Assembly: GCF_016545825.1 (NCBI RefSeq)
Contig: NC_052616.1
Coordinates: 57,185,278-57,249,277 of the forward strand
Origin: Eucalyptus grandis
Taxonomy: Eukaryota > Streptophyta > Magnoliopsida > Myrtales > Myrtaceae
Length of the DNA: 64,000 nucleotides
Direction of reading: 5' to 3'
Made by a program: the position numbers and the translations under genes. Below are positions 1 to 10,429 of this stretch, in pieces. Position 1 is the stretch's first letter, and each line of letters starts with the position of its first letter. The notes under the pieces were generated by a model. It worked only from the letters and a program-made list of their open reading frames with translations, made no database searches and was not told where the DNA came from.

Positions 1-129
1 CGGAAACTTTAGTCCATTTTCAATGTAGTACTTTGATGACCGATGATCTAAAAGTTTGATCAAATTGGTGACTGGACTTATGTATATATTTTGTCTTGAA
101 AAAGGATATGGAATTCTACTAAGGCAAAG
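1..129 (+). other. 3' flank of a further F-box array unit lying left of the window
   Basis: This stretch closely matches 13330-13460, the 3' flank of F-box copy 2, including the run about a 'tggtgactggacttatgtat' segment and the closing 'ctactaaggcaaag'. By inference it is the 3' end of an array unit whose gene lies outside the window. It stops where the hAT-like element at 130 begins. Confidence 0.6.
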
Positions 130-2058
130 CTGGTGTCAAAATGAGTCTTAAACCCATATATATTTAAATGGTTCATATATGGGTTGCTTATATTTTGAAG
201 AAAACTAATTAAATAGGTTTAAAAATTAAAAGCTTAAGATAAACGGGTCTTAAATGGGTTGAACTTAAAACCCAATTCCAACCCAATCCTCATACTCTCT
301 CTTTCTCCAATTAACTTCATAATTTTTTATTATTATAAAACTCGAAATTATAATTATTTTTTTATATTTCTTTTTTCTTTTTTCTTTTTGTTGCTTTCTT
401 TTTCCTCCTTCCTTAGCTGGTAGGTGAGGCTCGAGCCTTGCCAATGTCAAGCAAGCTCGATCTCGTCGATCTAGTGAGACTTGAGCCTCATCGATCAACC
501 TCAGCTCGCTGACGTCAAGCAACCTCGAGCTCACTTGTGACTAGCTGCCGACCGTCATCATGGTTGGTGGTAGGCCGAAGAAGAAGAAAAAAAAAAAAGA
601 GAAATAAAATAATTAAAATTTTGATTTTTACAAAAATAAAAATAGTTACAAATTCGAATTTTTAGAAATAATATTTCAAAAAAAATTATAAAAATTGTCC
701 ATTAAATTTGTATCGCATGAAAGTGTTTTTGTCATGTCTCGAAATGGCGATTGATTAATTGTGCGATGTCCCAGGATCCATCACTAACTCATTCTTTTTC
801 TCTTTCGATTAAACACAGGTAGAAGCAGTTTATATAATCACCCAATCAACCAACAAAGAGCGGGGATAGCAAAACACAATAGACAATTTCCAAAAGTATT
901 GCATTTATTTATCCACTTGTTAACCTCAAGAAGTTTGATAATGATAGATCTACCTCAAAAGACAATTTCCTAATGACCGAGGGGCAAAAAGGATCAAAAT
1001 TGGTTGAGGTTAACTAAACTCTTCAGGGGTGGAGGTCAACCCTATTTCACAAGTTGAAGTTGGCATCATAACTAGGTAGGAGCTCCTCCTCGGATTCATA
1101 GTTGAAGGGGTACTCCTCCGCCTCCAGCTTAGACTTCGGATCCACAACAACATCAGAGATGTCGATATCAATAAGATCCTGGTTTTGCATCCCCACGGGT
1201 GGCCCATCAAAACCCTCGATACAAATGCCATTTTCATCTCTAGCATACCATGCCTTGAACTTGTGGGACACCCAGACAAATGGCCCCTCATCTACCCATA
1301 CAATCATGACTACTAGCTCGTGGATATGGTCAATCCCCAAAATAGAAAACGTAATCATATACAAATCCTGGTCCTATAGGGACCCCAAAACATACAGGAC
1401 AGTGCTCTATACTAAGAACCTAAAAATATTCAATAACAAATGGGTGAAATAAAATCTCAGCGAGTTAACAGCCTAAACCTCGACTAGGATGCAAATTTGT
1501 CTCAGGGGCGGCCTAAACGCGCTCAATATGCAAACTTACCTCGTATTGGCGCACCCTTGCATGTTAGTACATCACATATGGAAATATTGATGTAACACAC
1601 ATGAACAATGATCAAAACACAATCCATAATAACCACTTGCACTGTCAAACATACATGTTCCAGTTATTATGATTCTTCGGACCAAAGTCAACACATAAGT
1701 CGGAGGTTTTCCGACCTAACCGAGCATTGTCCTGCCCCATTGGGCACGACATCATCTAGAACCCCCACCTAGACGGCATTCTATAAAATAGTATTGGTCC
1801 AATCTTAATCCCGACTCAGCATTTGGACCCCCTAGATATCTAATAAACATTGGGCATCATCCTAGAACTCCCGTTGGATGAAGGGTTCAATTGGGTGACT
1901 ACTCAAGCATGCCAACACTAAAAGTAATTTTAATTGCCATTAGTTAGTCTAGTACAAAAGAGTTCGTTTTCAATTAACCAACTTTGGCAAATTTTCACAC
2001 TTAAAATTTCAATAAAATATTCACACGTGGTCATGTACTAAAAATCAACCCACCAAAT

Positions 2059-2982
2059 TGTTGGAGAAATCTTTCCAGAATATTTTGAAGCTGACAAAAC
2101 ATTTCTATCAGTCTAAGTCTGGATATCGATAGTTAAAGTCTCAAGATTTTATAGTCTCAAGACTTTGTTATCTCAAGACTCAAGACTCAAGACTCAAGAC
2201 TCAAGACTCAAAGTTATTCTCACCGACAGTCTTTCTAATCCAAAGTGTTGAAGGAAATCCAAAGTCGAGGTTTATGATTGAGGATTTGATCCTATCCTCG
2301 GGATAGATTCTTTGGTTGGATAATCATTTCGGATTCTTTATATCTTATCTAAGAACGATTGAAGATCCGATGGTCGACAAAATAATCTTGGATTATTCTA
2401 TTCTTGGAAACCGAGATCCCGATTGTATGGGCGAACAGATTGATGGGCTATCATCGATTCCTTATATAGCTCGGATGATCTTCTTGATTGATTCCGTCCA
2501 ACGGGTAGATTGGAGGAATTCCTTTGGTAAGTGCCAACGGCTATGATGGCATGAAGGAGTATAAAAGGAAGACGTTCTAGTTGTTTTAAGAGGGTGATCG
2601 ATAGAAAAATTCCAGTCGAAGATCCTTTGATTATTAGTTGAGGCGAGCGAAATTGTATACCGAGAGTGTTTATACTTGGTGACGCCTTGAGCAAGTGTGG
2701 TAGATCATCTACACCTAGAAATCAAGGAAGATCAACACCGTAACAACTCTTTGATCATAGTGGAATCCAGCCAATCGGTGTCGGTGCGAAGAGTGGACGT
2801 AGGCTTGAATCAAGCGAACCACTATAAAGCGAGTGTTCAATTCTCTCTTTCCCTTACTCAGTCTTGTGATTGAATTTTCAACTGTTGCAAAGTCTCTAAT
2901 TGTTTAAATATCGTGCAAACATCGAGAAATTTTTTGTGTATACCTATTCACCCCCCTCTAGGTACTCGTACTAGCTATCTCA
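2059..2982 (+). mobile_element. Ty1-copia solo LTR
   Basis: A 924-bp segment starting TGTTGGAGAAATC and ending TAGCTATCTCA, flanked by a perfect 5-bp duplication CAAAT (2054-2058 and 2983-2987). It has a TATA box (TATAAAAGG, about 2560) and the 'cacccccctctaggta' run typical of plant copia LTR 3' ends. The sequence before 2059 and after 2987 is continuous with the related LTR at 14460-14640 (inverted), confirming an insertion. There is no primer site or gag, so only one LTR remains. Confidence 0.85.
2172..2212 (+). repeat. 7-bp tandem repeat (CTCAAGA)n
   Basis: About six head-to-tail copies of CTCAAGA inside the copia solo LTR. Confidence 0.85.
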
Positions 2983-3127
2983 CAAATTTTGCACATTTAA
3001 ATTTTAAAACCGCATTGCATCCAAAATGACACCTCAAGATTTGCCATTTTCTCGCCCATTAACCTTCTTTGAAAATAGTAAATAAAGCTTATCCATTGGA
3101 CAATCAATAACATGGCGTAACAAGTTT

Positions 3128-3340
3128 TTTTTTTTTTTGGTCGGTCTTACTCTATTCCTATTCTAACTCTCACTCTTAAACTTTTGCCCTGCCTCCTTAC
3201 AGGGCGTGGGAGTCGAAAACCCACACCTAAAATTATATCGTCCCTACCCCCAACCTCCCTGAGAATGTGGGAATTTGAACCCTCTACCTCCTCCTTCTAT
3301 GTTAGAAGGGTGGCCACTGGAGCAAACCCTAGTGGTTTAG
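3128..3340 (-). mobile_element. tRNA-derived SINE with poly-A tail and target duplication
   Basis: On the minus strand it opens with an A-box-like motif (TTTGCTCCAGTGG), then a B box (GGTTCAAATTCC), and ends in an A tail (the T run at 3125-3138 on the plus strand). It is flanked by a 13-bp direct repeat, GCGTAACAAGTTT (3115-3127) and GCATAACAAGTTT (3340-3352), with one mismatch. The homologous LTR copy at about 14375-14400 lacks the insert. All expected hallmarks of a Pol III SINE retroposition are present. Confidence 0.85.
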
Positions 3341-3419
3341 CATAACAAGTTTAAACACTCGGAATTATGCATAAATCCATCCAATAAGACAAGCATAAAA
3401 TTCCACTTAAAAACTAATC

Positions 3420-3650
3420 CATTATTAATTTTTACTAATCACAATTAATTAGGCTAATCATGATTAATTAAGCTAATTGCAATTAATTAAACTAATCAGG
3501 CTTAATTAAAGTAATCACACTTAATCAAACTAACTACGATTAATTAAGACTAATAGTCATTAATTAATATAATCATAATTAATAAAACTATTTGCACTTA
3601 ACTTTAATCTAAACTATCCTTAATCATAATCAAGGCTAAAATATATTTAT
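3420..3650. repeat. degenerate 'taattaa-actaatca' tandem repeat
   Basis: Roughly 18-bp degenerate units alternating TAATTAA and CTAATCA repeat a dozen or so times within the gypsy-like LTR. The sister LTR at 14250-14300 carries only about three units, so the tract expanded or contracted after the copies separated. Confidence 0.7.
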
Positions 3651-5434
3651 TTATCACTAACCACCATTAGTCTAAACTAAACTTATCCCTAAATGCAATT
3701 AACTCACGGGTTTTTTGGTGGCAATGGATTCACAGCAACGGCGGCGCGACAACATCAATATTATGGATTTCCCAACTTGAGCGGAGGCTCGACGGTGGCA
3801 GCAAAGCCCCTTGAAGTACACAGTCACCAAGGTTGAAACGTGTTTGGTGGTGGTGAGATGGGCGAGTGGCAATGCGAGGGACGACAAGCAACAACGGCGT
3901 GGTGACGGCGAGGGTGGCTTGAGCTATGGCGATTTGGGAGGCTTGGTGGTGGAGAGGGTGGTGCGGTGAGGTGGGTGCTTGGCTTGGGCACTAGCTTGCA
4001 GTGGAGGGACAGCGCAACGGCACAGGTGGACGGCGTGGGGAACATAGGTGGTGGCTTGCAACGGTGAGCGCTAGTGGCGAGTGGCAGGAAAAAGGGGCAG
4101 TGATGATTCGGTGATGAAGAGGGTGGAAATGGGGGTCGGTTATGGAGGAAATGGAGGAAGGAAAAAGGAGATGAAGAAGAAGAAGAAGACACGAAGGAAA
4201 GGTGGGGGCGAGCAGAAGGCGGTGGCATAAGGGCGAGGGGGAAATGTGTGAGAGAGAGAGATTATCCCAAGATTTTTCTCCAAAATCTCATTATGCTCTT
4301 CACCAACTCTTCCTAAAACACTCTCAGCCTAGCATTATGTCCTCTTAATATCCTTTTGTTTTTTTTTGTTTTTTTTTTTCCTTTAAAGCAAAGATTTTGG
4401 CCAAAATTCACAACTTTACCATTAGGTCCGGTTCCTTTTCTGGTTTACAAACTTTTGTTCGATAATTCATTTTATGAAAATTTCAAACTTGTTGGTAATT
4501 CGACGGACAATGAGGCGACATCCAATAAATTAGTTTTGAAATCCTAAAAAATTCGATACCCAAAATTGAAGTAAATTTCATGGTTAAAATTGATCAAATG
4601 CGACTTTAGTACGACCTAAACGATTAGGTGACTTTTAAGGGTTTTCGCGTGGTTGACCCATGGTCAATAATTTTCAATCCCCACTTATGCTTCTTCGAAT
4701 CATGAACATCCTTCAGTTTTCATATAATTACGAGGGTTCAATTACATACCCTAAGCATAAGATCAATAGAAAATCGATTTATCATCGTTCAACGCGAGTA
4801 TTATAATCGTACAGAACCACCTACAAATTGATTATGTACTTTTGTCAAATTAATTTATATCCGTTCACTAATTGACTTATAATAACATAGTATTGATCAT
4901 TGTCAATCCTTATGGTTAAGCAGTCAATTCCTAATCGAATTCTCTACTCTTTCGCGTTTTGACCTTTTGCGGTCTTGCCCAATCAATTATTTAACTCATA
5001 AGTGATCAGTTCAACTATTAGTGCATTGATGAAAAACCATTTCATATATTTCGAACATAACCAAATTTCGAGACATCACGATTTTAGCAATACCATATTT
5101 TTAAGAAATACCATAAGAAATAAGCTTTCTTAGATTTAGTTAAAGTTTTTCACATTTTATTTTATTTACTTTTTTCATTGTTTAATTAACTTTTTAAATT
5201 TGATATGAAGTTTTTATTCAAATAACATATATGTGAAGAGAGTAAAGTGAATTAAATGGGTATGAGTGAATTAACCTAAATTGAGTTAAATATTAATACT
5301 TGGTAATATGGGTTGGGTCAAATATAGGTCATCAAATTTAGAATGTATGAAAATGTATCAAAACGGGTTAAATGGGTCAATATAGGTCGAATCATTTTCG
5401 ATCCAACCCACCCATTTGTCGGCCCCCGGCAAAG

Positions 5435-6497
5435 GTAAGTACTAATAGATAGTCAATTTGAAAAATTTACATAATTGTTTGATCCTAGTAAGAGAAACCA
5501 GTTGATAAAGCAACAAGCCCCGGAAGTTGAGGAAGAACATAAACAAAGACATCGGCATTTTAATCGGAATTCTAGAGGACTATATTGAACCCTACAATAA
5601 TATGGACTCGATAAACAGACTAAGTTGACAGGACTTGATCTTCCAATTCACGTGAGCTATAATACTAAAAACTAAATTATCTCTTAAAAGTTTCTCTTTT
5701 TTCTTAAATAAAAGATAAGTTAAAAAAGCAATCAATACAATTTAAATGGGGTTGACTAATTTGACTAAACCCACCAGATTGCTAGAGATACTTCTCATTC
5801 AAGGGTACGTATCCTTCAAAATCGCCAAAAAAGAAACTTAATCTTTCAAGATCTAGATTCGTTGAAATTTACCCTAAATTTCCTCTTTTCCCCTCCTCGC
5901 CGAGCTCTCACATATATCTACGCCAAACTCTCACCACATAAAGCATACGTTATATACCTTCTATGATGATGATGATGATGATGACGACGCCAGCATGTGA
6001 AGAAGAAGAAGAAGAAGAAGAAGAAGAAGAAGAAGAAGAAGAAGAAGAAGAAGAAGAAGATGATGATGATGATGATGATGACGACGCCAGCATGTGATGT
6101 TAGCTATGAGGAAGAAGTGAAAGTAACACCTTAAAAAAGACGACGGCGCTTGCAGGCTAGAGATGATGCTGTTTCTTCTTCTTCTTCTTCTTCTTCTTCT
6201 TCGAAGAAGAAGAAGAAGAAGAAGAAGATGATGATGATGATGATGACGACGCCAGCATGTGATGTTAGCTATGAGGAAGAAGTGAAAGTAACACCTTAAA
6301 AAGACGACGGCGCTTGCAGGCTAGAGATGATGCTGTTTCTTCTTCTTCTTCTTCTTCTTCTTCTTCTTCTTCTTCTTCTTTGAACTAGATAAAACGGGTT
6401 GAAGTTATGATTCTTCTTCTTCTTCTTCTTCTTTGAACTAGATAAAACGGGTTGAAGTTATGATGAATCGTTGCCCTAGATAGAATGGGTTGAAGTT
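5435..6497 (+). promoter_or_regulatory. 5' flank and leader of F-box copy 1, with expanded GAA/TTC repeats
   Basis: The proximal flank (5741-5960) is homologous to the flanks of copy 2 (10720-10990) and copy 3 (15780-15850). A weak TATA-like ATATAT lies near 5912. The leader from 5965 to 6430 is filled by GAT/GAA and TTC runs around two copies of an approximately 95-bp segment ('acgacgccagcatgtgatgt' onward, about 6081 and 6246). A motif normally found once before the start codon ('gataaaacgggttgaagtta') is repeated three times. Two short upstream ORFs, 6407-6436 and 6460-6483, precede the main ATG at 6498. Confidence 0.7.
6001..6433. repeat. compound GAA/TTC and GAT microsatellites
   Basis: Long GAA runs (about 6001-6059 and 6202-6228) and TTC runs (about 6173-6201, 6337-6380 and 6411-6433), with GAT blocks beside them, sit in the leader of F-box copy 1. 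The TTC run meets the GAA run head to head near 6201, giving an inverted repeat. Confidence 0.95.
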
Positions 6498-7961
6498 ATG
6501 GATGAAACAGCAGTCGCCAGTGAATCTAAGCATCGGAAGCTGAATGAAGAACAAGATATGGATGCGGTCGCTTACAACATCGACGATCTTCCAGAGGCGA
6601 TCCTTGAACACATCCTATCTTTTGTTCCACTGAAGGATGCTGTCGGAACGTGCATACTGTCGAAAAAGTGGCGATATCTTTGGACATCCCGTCGTAATCT
6701 TGCACTTTTGGAGTGGCCCTTTTCGAGGAGGGAGCATTTTACCAACTTCGTGGATAGAATAATTATTCTCCGAGGTTCTGCTCGCATAGGACGGTTGATC
6801 CTCAGTTGTGACGTTTTGGGCGATGCATCCCGTGTAAATTCATGGGTATCTGCTTCTGTAAAGTGCAAAGTCGAAGAGTGCTTTGTCGACCTTTCGGATA
6901 TCCAAGGAGATTTCGTCTTGCCGAATTGCTTGTTCACTTGCGCAACACTGACCCACATGGCATTATCCATCCCATGGGCGTTGACTCTACCATCTCGAAT
7001 TCGCCTTCCAAATCTTAAAGTCTTGCATCTCGTGAGCACCACATTTGTAGAGGAGCGCTCGACTGAGCTGCTGTTATCAAGCCCGGTGCTTGAGGAGTTG
7101 AACATAGAGGAATGTGCTTGGGATAATCTCAAGACACTGACCATTCGTGCTCCTATGCTGAAGTTCTTGACCATACGCGAAGAGGATTTCGATTATTCAT
7201 CGATTGACCCATATAGCTACCGAGTTTCTATATATGGAAATAATCTTGAAAGCATACATTGCATGAGTCCATTCTTGAATGATTATCGGGTCGAAAACAC
7301 AGGCTCATTGCTGAAGGTGCACATCAGTGTCACCGACTGTTTACCAAGTAGGTTCAAACAACTTGCCAACCGTCTATGTAAGCTTCTCAAAGCGATGTGT
7401 TCTGTCAAAAAATTGAAACTGTCGAGCACGACTGTCAACGTACGTATCTCTGTGCTTCCACTACAAAATCTGGAAGTTCTATCTAGCCTCTTTTAATAAC
7501 AGTTCCACATGCTTTTGATACTTGTTATAATGTGTCCTGCCCGATTTCTCAATATTATTCTTACTAGCGAGAATGTCATGGTTTGCCTTCTTTGCAGGTT
7601 CTAAGTAGTGCAGACGGGCTATACTGGCATCTGCCTGTCTTTCCTAATCTAAAGTCGTTAGAAGTCGGGTGCTTAGACTTAAAGCGTCGAGTGCTTTTCA
7701 AGTTGCTGCACAATTCCCCGCATCTCGAAAAGCTTGAATTTGGCGAGGTAACCGGATTCAAAATATCAACATGTTCCTTGTTGTTTTCTGCCATCAAAAC
7801 ACCCGATGTCTAAATTGAACTTCTCTCATTTTTATAATCAGGGTATCAAGCTACCCCAGAATAATGAAGAAGATGATTCGATATTGGATCCCGCACCGCA
7901 ATGTTTCGCCTCGCACCTTAGGAAGATTAAATTATTTGATTTGTGCCTGTGCGAGAAGTAA
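6498..7961 (+). CDS. F-box/LRR/FBD protein, array copy 1, prematurely terminated
   Basis: F-box proteins of this class act as substrate adaptors of SCF E3 ubiquitin ligases. Exons are 6498-7439, 7598-7747 and 7842-7961, all phase 0, giving 403 aa. The F-box lies at about residues 27-65 (NIDDLPEAILEHILSF, then LSKKWRYLWTS). LRR-like segments follow (LPNLKVLHL, LEELNIEE) and an FBD start (LDPAPQCF). The frame ends at TAA 7959-7961, where intact copy 2 has a Lys codon (AAG). The remaining FBD coding sequence (to about 8130) stays open after the stop, missing roughly 56 residues. The start matches copy 2 (MDETAVA). Either a truncated protein is made or the gene is a young pseudogene. Confidence 0.8.
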
Positions 7962-9027
7962 GTTTGCATGCTGGAATTGTTGCTGAAGAGTGCGATGGTG
8001 CTGGAAAAATTCATGATATGCACCAGATGGCTTCCTTCAGAGCAGGGAGACAAGGAGATGTTCTGCAAAAGGTTACTAGAGATCTGCTGTGGATCGAAAA
8101 ATCTCGAAATTTCCTTTTCGGACCCCTAAAGAGTTAATTCACCGAAAGCCGTTGATAGAATCCATAACTTGCTGTCTTGAAAGTGCACATGTTCTTGTTG
8201 TTAGAGGAAGCTGGATTTCTTTTTTTGGTGAGTATATCGACTCTATAAGCGTAACTATGCTGACAGCCTTGTATTCATTGTGTTGCTTTTCAAGCTCCAT
8301 TGCGTTGGCCAAAAAGAGTCAGAATGGGTGAGCAAGTCAGGCACATGAAGAGAAGGGCGGCCTGTTGAAATGAGAAGAGATTTGCATTAATTAATGGAAT
8401 CTAAGTTACAGATTTTGTAACTCTTAATTGCTATTTTTCACAAGGTCAAGGATACCATGTCACTATTAATAAGAAACAGAGAGTCAAAGGACTTGACTGC
8501 TTACAATTCATTCATATGTCTGGGCCATCCCCAATACCTTAGAAAGGATTAAGGTGGTCTATGATATTAATTATTCATATTAATTTTATGTCTATCTCTT
8601 ATGTTGTTCATCGTTTGCAGGAAATTAACACTAGCATGTTGGGGGTGGGAGATGATGAGCTAGTAGGACTTGAAAAGAAAGTTAGAATCCTGGTAGGACT
8701 CGAAAAGAAAGTTAGAATCCTCCCCATTTGATTGATCGTCGAGTTGATCAATATATCATGGTTCTTATTGAAGGGCAGGATCGATCAGTTGCACTTATCA
8801 CTAGGAGATTAGACTATCCATTGCTTGCTTTAGAGTTCTCTCGTAACTCTCGAGCGAAAGGAAAATCTCCCTTCCCTTTGAATAAGTCATGGGAAGTCCT
8901 GAGTAGCTTACTTGACAAAGAAGGTTGTTGGGACAATATATGATCCATAATTGAGCAAACCCTATAGATGGGTTCAAAAATCGTAAGAATTTGTGTCCCT
9001 GCGAATTCACTGCACATAGTTCAATTT

Positions 9028-9345
9028 TGGCTTCCTAACCTATAAAAGCAAGTGATTTTGTTTATGAGTACGTCGGGTATTAGTTTATTCCAAGTCTTGC
9101 ATAGGGCCAACAAGGGCGCCCTAGCCCCGCCCTCACTTTGGCTTCCTAACCTATAAAAGCAAGTGATTTTGTTTATGAGTACGTCAAGTATTAGTTTATT
9201 CCAAGTCTTGCCTAGGGCCAACAAACAAGGGCGTCCTAGCCCCACCCTCGCCGGTTGCTGGCAACCTCTATAAGAAGAAGAAGGAGGAGGAGAAGCCCCG
9301 CCCTCGCCGGTTGCTGGCAACCTCCATAAGAAGAAGAAGGAGGAG
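9028..9345. repeat. tandem duplications downstream of F-box copy 1
   Basis: Two near-identical units of about 112 bp starting 'tttggcttcctaaccta' are followed by two approximately 57-bp units containing 'cgccggttgctggcaacctc' and GAAGAAGAAGGAGG. Confidence 0.85.
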
Positions 9346-9956
9346 GAGGAGAAGAAGAAGAAGGAAAAGAGAAGGGAAAAGATAAAATAAATAAAATTAA
9401 AAATAAATAATTCCTTACCAAAAAAGAAAAAGAAAAATAATTCAAAAAAATTGAAAAAATAATGAAATATTATATTAAAATATAATTGTCAATGCTGGTC
9501 ATGCCAGGTAGGGCAATTGGCACCTATGTTAGCAATTTCTAACATAAATTGGACGGATTGACTCAATTGATATTAATGTAAAAATAATTTATGATTAAAT
9601 TGGTCTAATTAAAAAGTCTAAGACTGAATTGATATCAATACAATAGATTTAAGACTTTTTATATATTTTTTCCTAAAAAGAAATAATACATATGATTTCT
9701 TATATTGAATTGGTGAATCAAAATAATTTAAATAATTTTCTAGACGTATTAAGACTTGTCTACTAAACATGCTTGTTAATGAAAATATGGCAAATTTCTT
9801 TTTTTTTTCTTGAATTAGCCTGTTAGCTTACTTCAATTGTCGCATTAGTTAGTAAACTAATTTACTAGACAAATCTTAGGACTTTTAGCATTGGTGAAGT
9901 GATTTATAGATTGGGTATGGTCAATGAGGTTTAAGTCTACCTAACTCAACGCATGA

Positions 9957-9961
<5 letters not shown>

Positions 9962-10014
<53 letters not shown>
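9962..10014. repeat. CT microsatellite
   Basis: About 26 consecutive TC units. Confidence 0.97.
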
Positions 10015-10019
<5 letters not shown>

Positions 10020-10429
10020 TTGTTTTTCTTATTATTTTATCGGTTAAAAATATATTACTTGGTAAAATATTTATTTTTAATGATATTCTATAAAATAAAA
10101 AATTGTATATGATTTTACCACTTTTTTTTTAACTCGATATGACTATTTTTTAATAGAGATTTATTTCATTACTAAAGCAGAATAGAAAAGCCCATAGGAG
10201 GAGCATCATTACATAACAAAGTCTCTTAAAAGTCAGAGCTTGATTGCGTTACTTTTTTATTATTTTCCTCTTTGGTTAAAAAAATATATTGGTTAAATAT
10301 GTGTTTTTGATGATGTTCTTGTAAAGTATTAACTTGTTATGATTTTAATATCAATCGAAGAAAGGACTTTGTATCTTTATTTTTTAATTTTAAAATGGAA
10401 TGCCATCCTACTAAGGCATAGATAAGTAC

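Larger units (their letters stand above)
730..5080 (-). mobile_element. gypsy-like solo LTR (very long LTR), with nested insertions
   Basis: It begins TGTCATGTCTCG and ends in a degenerate copy of the partner terminus (the terminal CA now reads CG). Flanking 5-mers are GTTTT (725-729) and ATTTT (5081-5085), 4 of 5 matching. It aligns in inverted orientation along its length with 13472-15530, which defines both ends. It is longer than that copy because it carries a copia solo LTR (2059-2982), a SINE (about 3128-3340), an expanded tandem 'taattaa..ctaatca' tract (about 3420-3650) and a GC-rich block (about 3700-4250) that reads as a low-complexity Pro/Ser frame. No pol domains are seen. It could be an LTR-sized non-autonomous element rather than a true solo LTR. 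Confidence 0.65.
130..5427. mobile_element. hAT-like non-autonomous DNA transposon, split by a nested LTR insertion
   Basis: The ends resemble hAT termini (left GTGTCAAAATGAGT, right CCCATTTGTCGGC). They are flanked by GGCAAAG on both sides (123-129 and 5428-5434), which is 7 of the 8 bp expected of a hAT target duplication. The empty site can be read at 10411-10440 in the next array unit, where the junction continues without an insert. Net length without the nested LTR is about 940 bp, close to the related 1015-bp copy at 20847-21861; both share AT-rich ends rich in 'aaatgggt' motifs. No transposase is visible. Confidence 0.7.
8140..10420. other. 3' flank of F-box copy 1; no gene seen
   Basis: No coding gene is supported. 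It contains a 33-bp tandem duplication (about 8658-8722, 'aaaagaaagttagaatcct'), two approximately 112-bp tandem units (about 9028-9250, starting 'tttggcttcctaacc'), a shorter GC-rich duplication (about 9240-9345), A/T-rich sequence and a long CT microsatellite. It ends with the unit-junction motif 'ctactaaggcatagataagt' near 10411-10430. Confidence 0.7.

Noticed and set aside
1047..1452. Overlapping frames on both strands near 1.1 kb
   Set aside because: They lie within the gypsy-like LTR, have no family features and no start context or exon structure.
2172..2212. Regular short repeats as a possible CRISPR-like array
   Set aside because: Simple 7-bp tandem repeat without spacers, in a plant retroelement LTR.
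3824..4228. 134-codon Pro/Ser/His-rich minus-strand frame
   Set aside because: Low-complexity GC-rich block inside a gypsy-like LTR; no domain and no conservation in the sister LTR.
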